Positions 63,180 through 64,000 of a stretch of DNA of 64,000 nucleotides are shown piece after piece. The stretch covers positions 744,001-808,000 of the forward strand of contig NZ_CP034036.1 of the NCBI RefSeq assembly GCF_005484965.1, in the 5' to 3' direction. The notes below the pieces were generated by a model. The model had not been told where the DNA came from. It saw nothing but the letters and a program-made list of their open reading frames with translations, and searched no databases. The position numbers and the translations under genes are program-made. Origin of the DNA: Brenneria nigrifluens DSM 30175 = ATCC 13028 (GTDB lineage Bacteria; Pseudomonadota; Gammaproteobacteria; Enterobacterales; Enterobacteriaceae). Position 1 is the first letter of the stretch. Each line of letters starts with the position of its first letter.

Positions 63180-64000
63180 ATGTCAGATCGTTTAACTAAT
63201 GACGTGGATCCGATCGAAACCCGCGACTGGCTGCAGGCGATCGAATCGGTCATCCGTGAAGAGGGTGTTGAGCGCGCTCAGTTCCTGATTGATCAGGTAT
63301 TGGGCGAAGCGCGTAAAGGCGGGGTCAGCGTTGCCGCCGGCAGCGCCGCGCGCCAATACGTCAACACCATCGCAGTGGAAGACGAACCTGAATATCCGGG
63401 TAACCTGGATCTGGAAAGTCGTATCCGCTCGGCGATTCGCTGGAACGCAGTCATGGCAGTAATGCGTGCTTCGAAAAAAGATCTGGATCTGGGGGGGCAC
63501 ATGGCGTCGTTCCAGTCTTCCGCCACCTTCTATGAAGTGTGCTTTAACCACTTTTTCCGTGCGCGCAACGCGCAAGACGGCGGCGACCTGGTGTATTTCC
63601 AGGGCCATATCTCTCCCGGTATCTATGCTCGCGCCTTCCTTGAAGGCCGCCTGACCGAAGAGCAGATGAATAACTTCCGTCAAGAAGTTCACGGCAACGG
63701 CCTCTCCTCTTACCCGCATCCCAAACTGATGCCGGAATTCTGGCAGTTCCCCACCGTCTCCATGGGCCTAGGCCCGATTGGCGCCATCTATCAGGCTAAG
63801 TTCCTGAAATACCTTGAGCACCGCGGCCTGAAAGACACCTCAAAGCAAACCGTTTACGCCTTTCTGGGCGACGGCGAAATGGACGAGCCGGAATCCAAGG
63901 GCGCGATCACCATCGCCACCCGTGAAAAACTGGACAACCTGGTTTTCGTTATCAACTGCAACCTGCAACGTCTGGATGGACCGGTTACCGGCAATGGCAA
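63180..64000 (+). CDS. aceE: Pyruvate dehydrogenase E1 component, 3' end outside window
   Basis: ThDP-dependent decarboxylating subunit of the pyruvate dehydrogenase complex. About 273 of the roughly 887 codons of the E. coli protein are present; the frame is open to the window edge. N terminus MSDRLTNDVDPIETRDWLQAIESVIREEGVERAQFL matches E. coli. SSATFYEVCFNHFF, GHISPGIYARAFLEGRL and the ThDP/Mg motif GDGEMDEPESKGA...NCNLQRLDGPV (from about residue 230) are visible. The ATG at 63180 has AAGGAA upstream. It is expected to be followed by aceF and lpd. Confidence 0.97.
   Translation, partial: MSDRLTNDVDPIETRDWLQAIESVIREEGVERAQFLIDQVLGEARKGGVSVAAGSAARQYVNTIAVEDEPEYPGNLDLESRIRSAIRWNAVMAVMRASKKDLDLGGHMASFQSSATFYEVCFNHFFRARNAQDGGDLVYFQGHISPGIYARAFLEGRLTEEQMNNFRQEVHGNGLSSYPHPKLMPEFWQFPTVSMGLGPIGAIYQAKFLKYLEHRGLKDTSKQTVYAFLGDGEMDEPESKGAITIATREKLDNLVFVINCNLQRLDGPVTGNG

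Overview
The window is a chromosomal segment of a gamma-proteobacterium of the order Enterobacterales. Gene order and protein sequences follow the E. coli 0-3 min region closely (thiBPQ, sgrR, leuABCD, ilvIH, cra, the complete dcw cluster mraZ to lpxC, secM-secA-mutT, yacG-zapD-coaE, guaC, hofCB-ppdD, nadC, ampDE, aroP, pdhR-aceE). The differences from E. coli, moderately high GC and a secreted-type arabinofuranosidase fit a plant-associated member of the Pectobacteriaceae (Brenneria, Dickeya or Pectobacterium-like). The genus cannot be fixed from the sequence alone. There is no tRNA, rRNA, CRISPR array, transposase or prophage gene.

Layout: 1-6 kb holds the 3' part of yabI, then ilvN-ilvB with a valine-rich leader peptide and attenuator, and adhE (all minus strand). 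6-12.3 kb holds the thiamine ABC transporter thiQ-thiP-thiB behind a TPP riboswitch, then sgrR and the divergent dual-function RNA SgrS with the small protein SgrT. 12.3-17.3 kb is leuD-C-B-A with the leuL leader and attenuator. 17.4-21.6 kb holds a long-chain acyl-CoA ligase (in the place of E. coli leuO) and ilvI-ilvH. 21.7-25.1 kb holds cra, an accessory pair (DUF2075 ATPase plus a peptide deformylase paralogue) and alaE. After an 879-bp spacer, 25.9-43.8 kb is the dcw (division and cell wall) cluster with many overlapping start/stop codons, led by a promoter and a three-repeat MraZ operator.

43.8-49.8 kb holds a DciA/DUF721 protein, secM-secA, mutT and yacG-zapD-coaE. 50-53 kb holds an alpha-L-arabinofuranosidase behind a CRP site, a BglG/LicT-type ribonucleic antiterminator and a terminator, then guaC. 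53-58.2 kb holds the type IV pilus genes hofC-hofB-ppdD, nadC and tsx. 58.6-64 kb holds ampD-ampE, a nested inverted repeat, aroP with TyrR boxes, pdhR with its own operator, and the 5' part of aceE, which runs off the window.

Functionally the window joins branched-chain amino acid synthesis (two acetohydroxyacid synthases, AHAS I and AHAS III, plus the leucine operon), central carbon and fermentation control (adhE, cra, pdhR-aceE, SgrR/SgrS) and peptidoglycan synthesis with divisome assembly. The most interesting regulatory find is the RAT/terminator switch in front of the arabinofuranosidase gene. The most interesting accessory genes are the DUF2075-deformylase pair between cra and mraZ. 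Other points are a SecM arrest motif lacking the usual Phe, a 19-bp inverted pair upstream of adhE, and large hairpins at ampE/aroP and pdhR/aceE.
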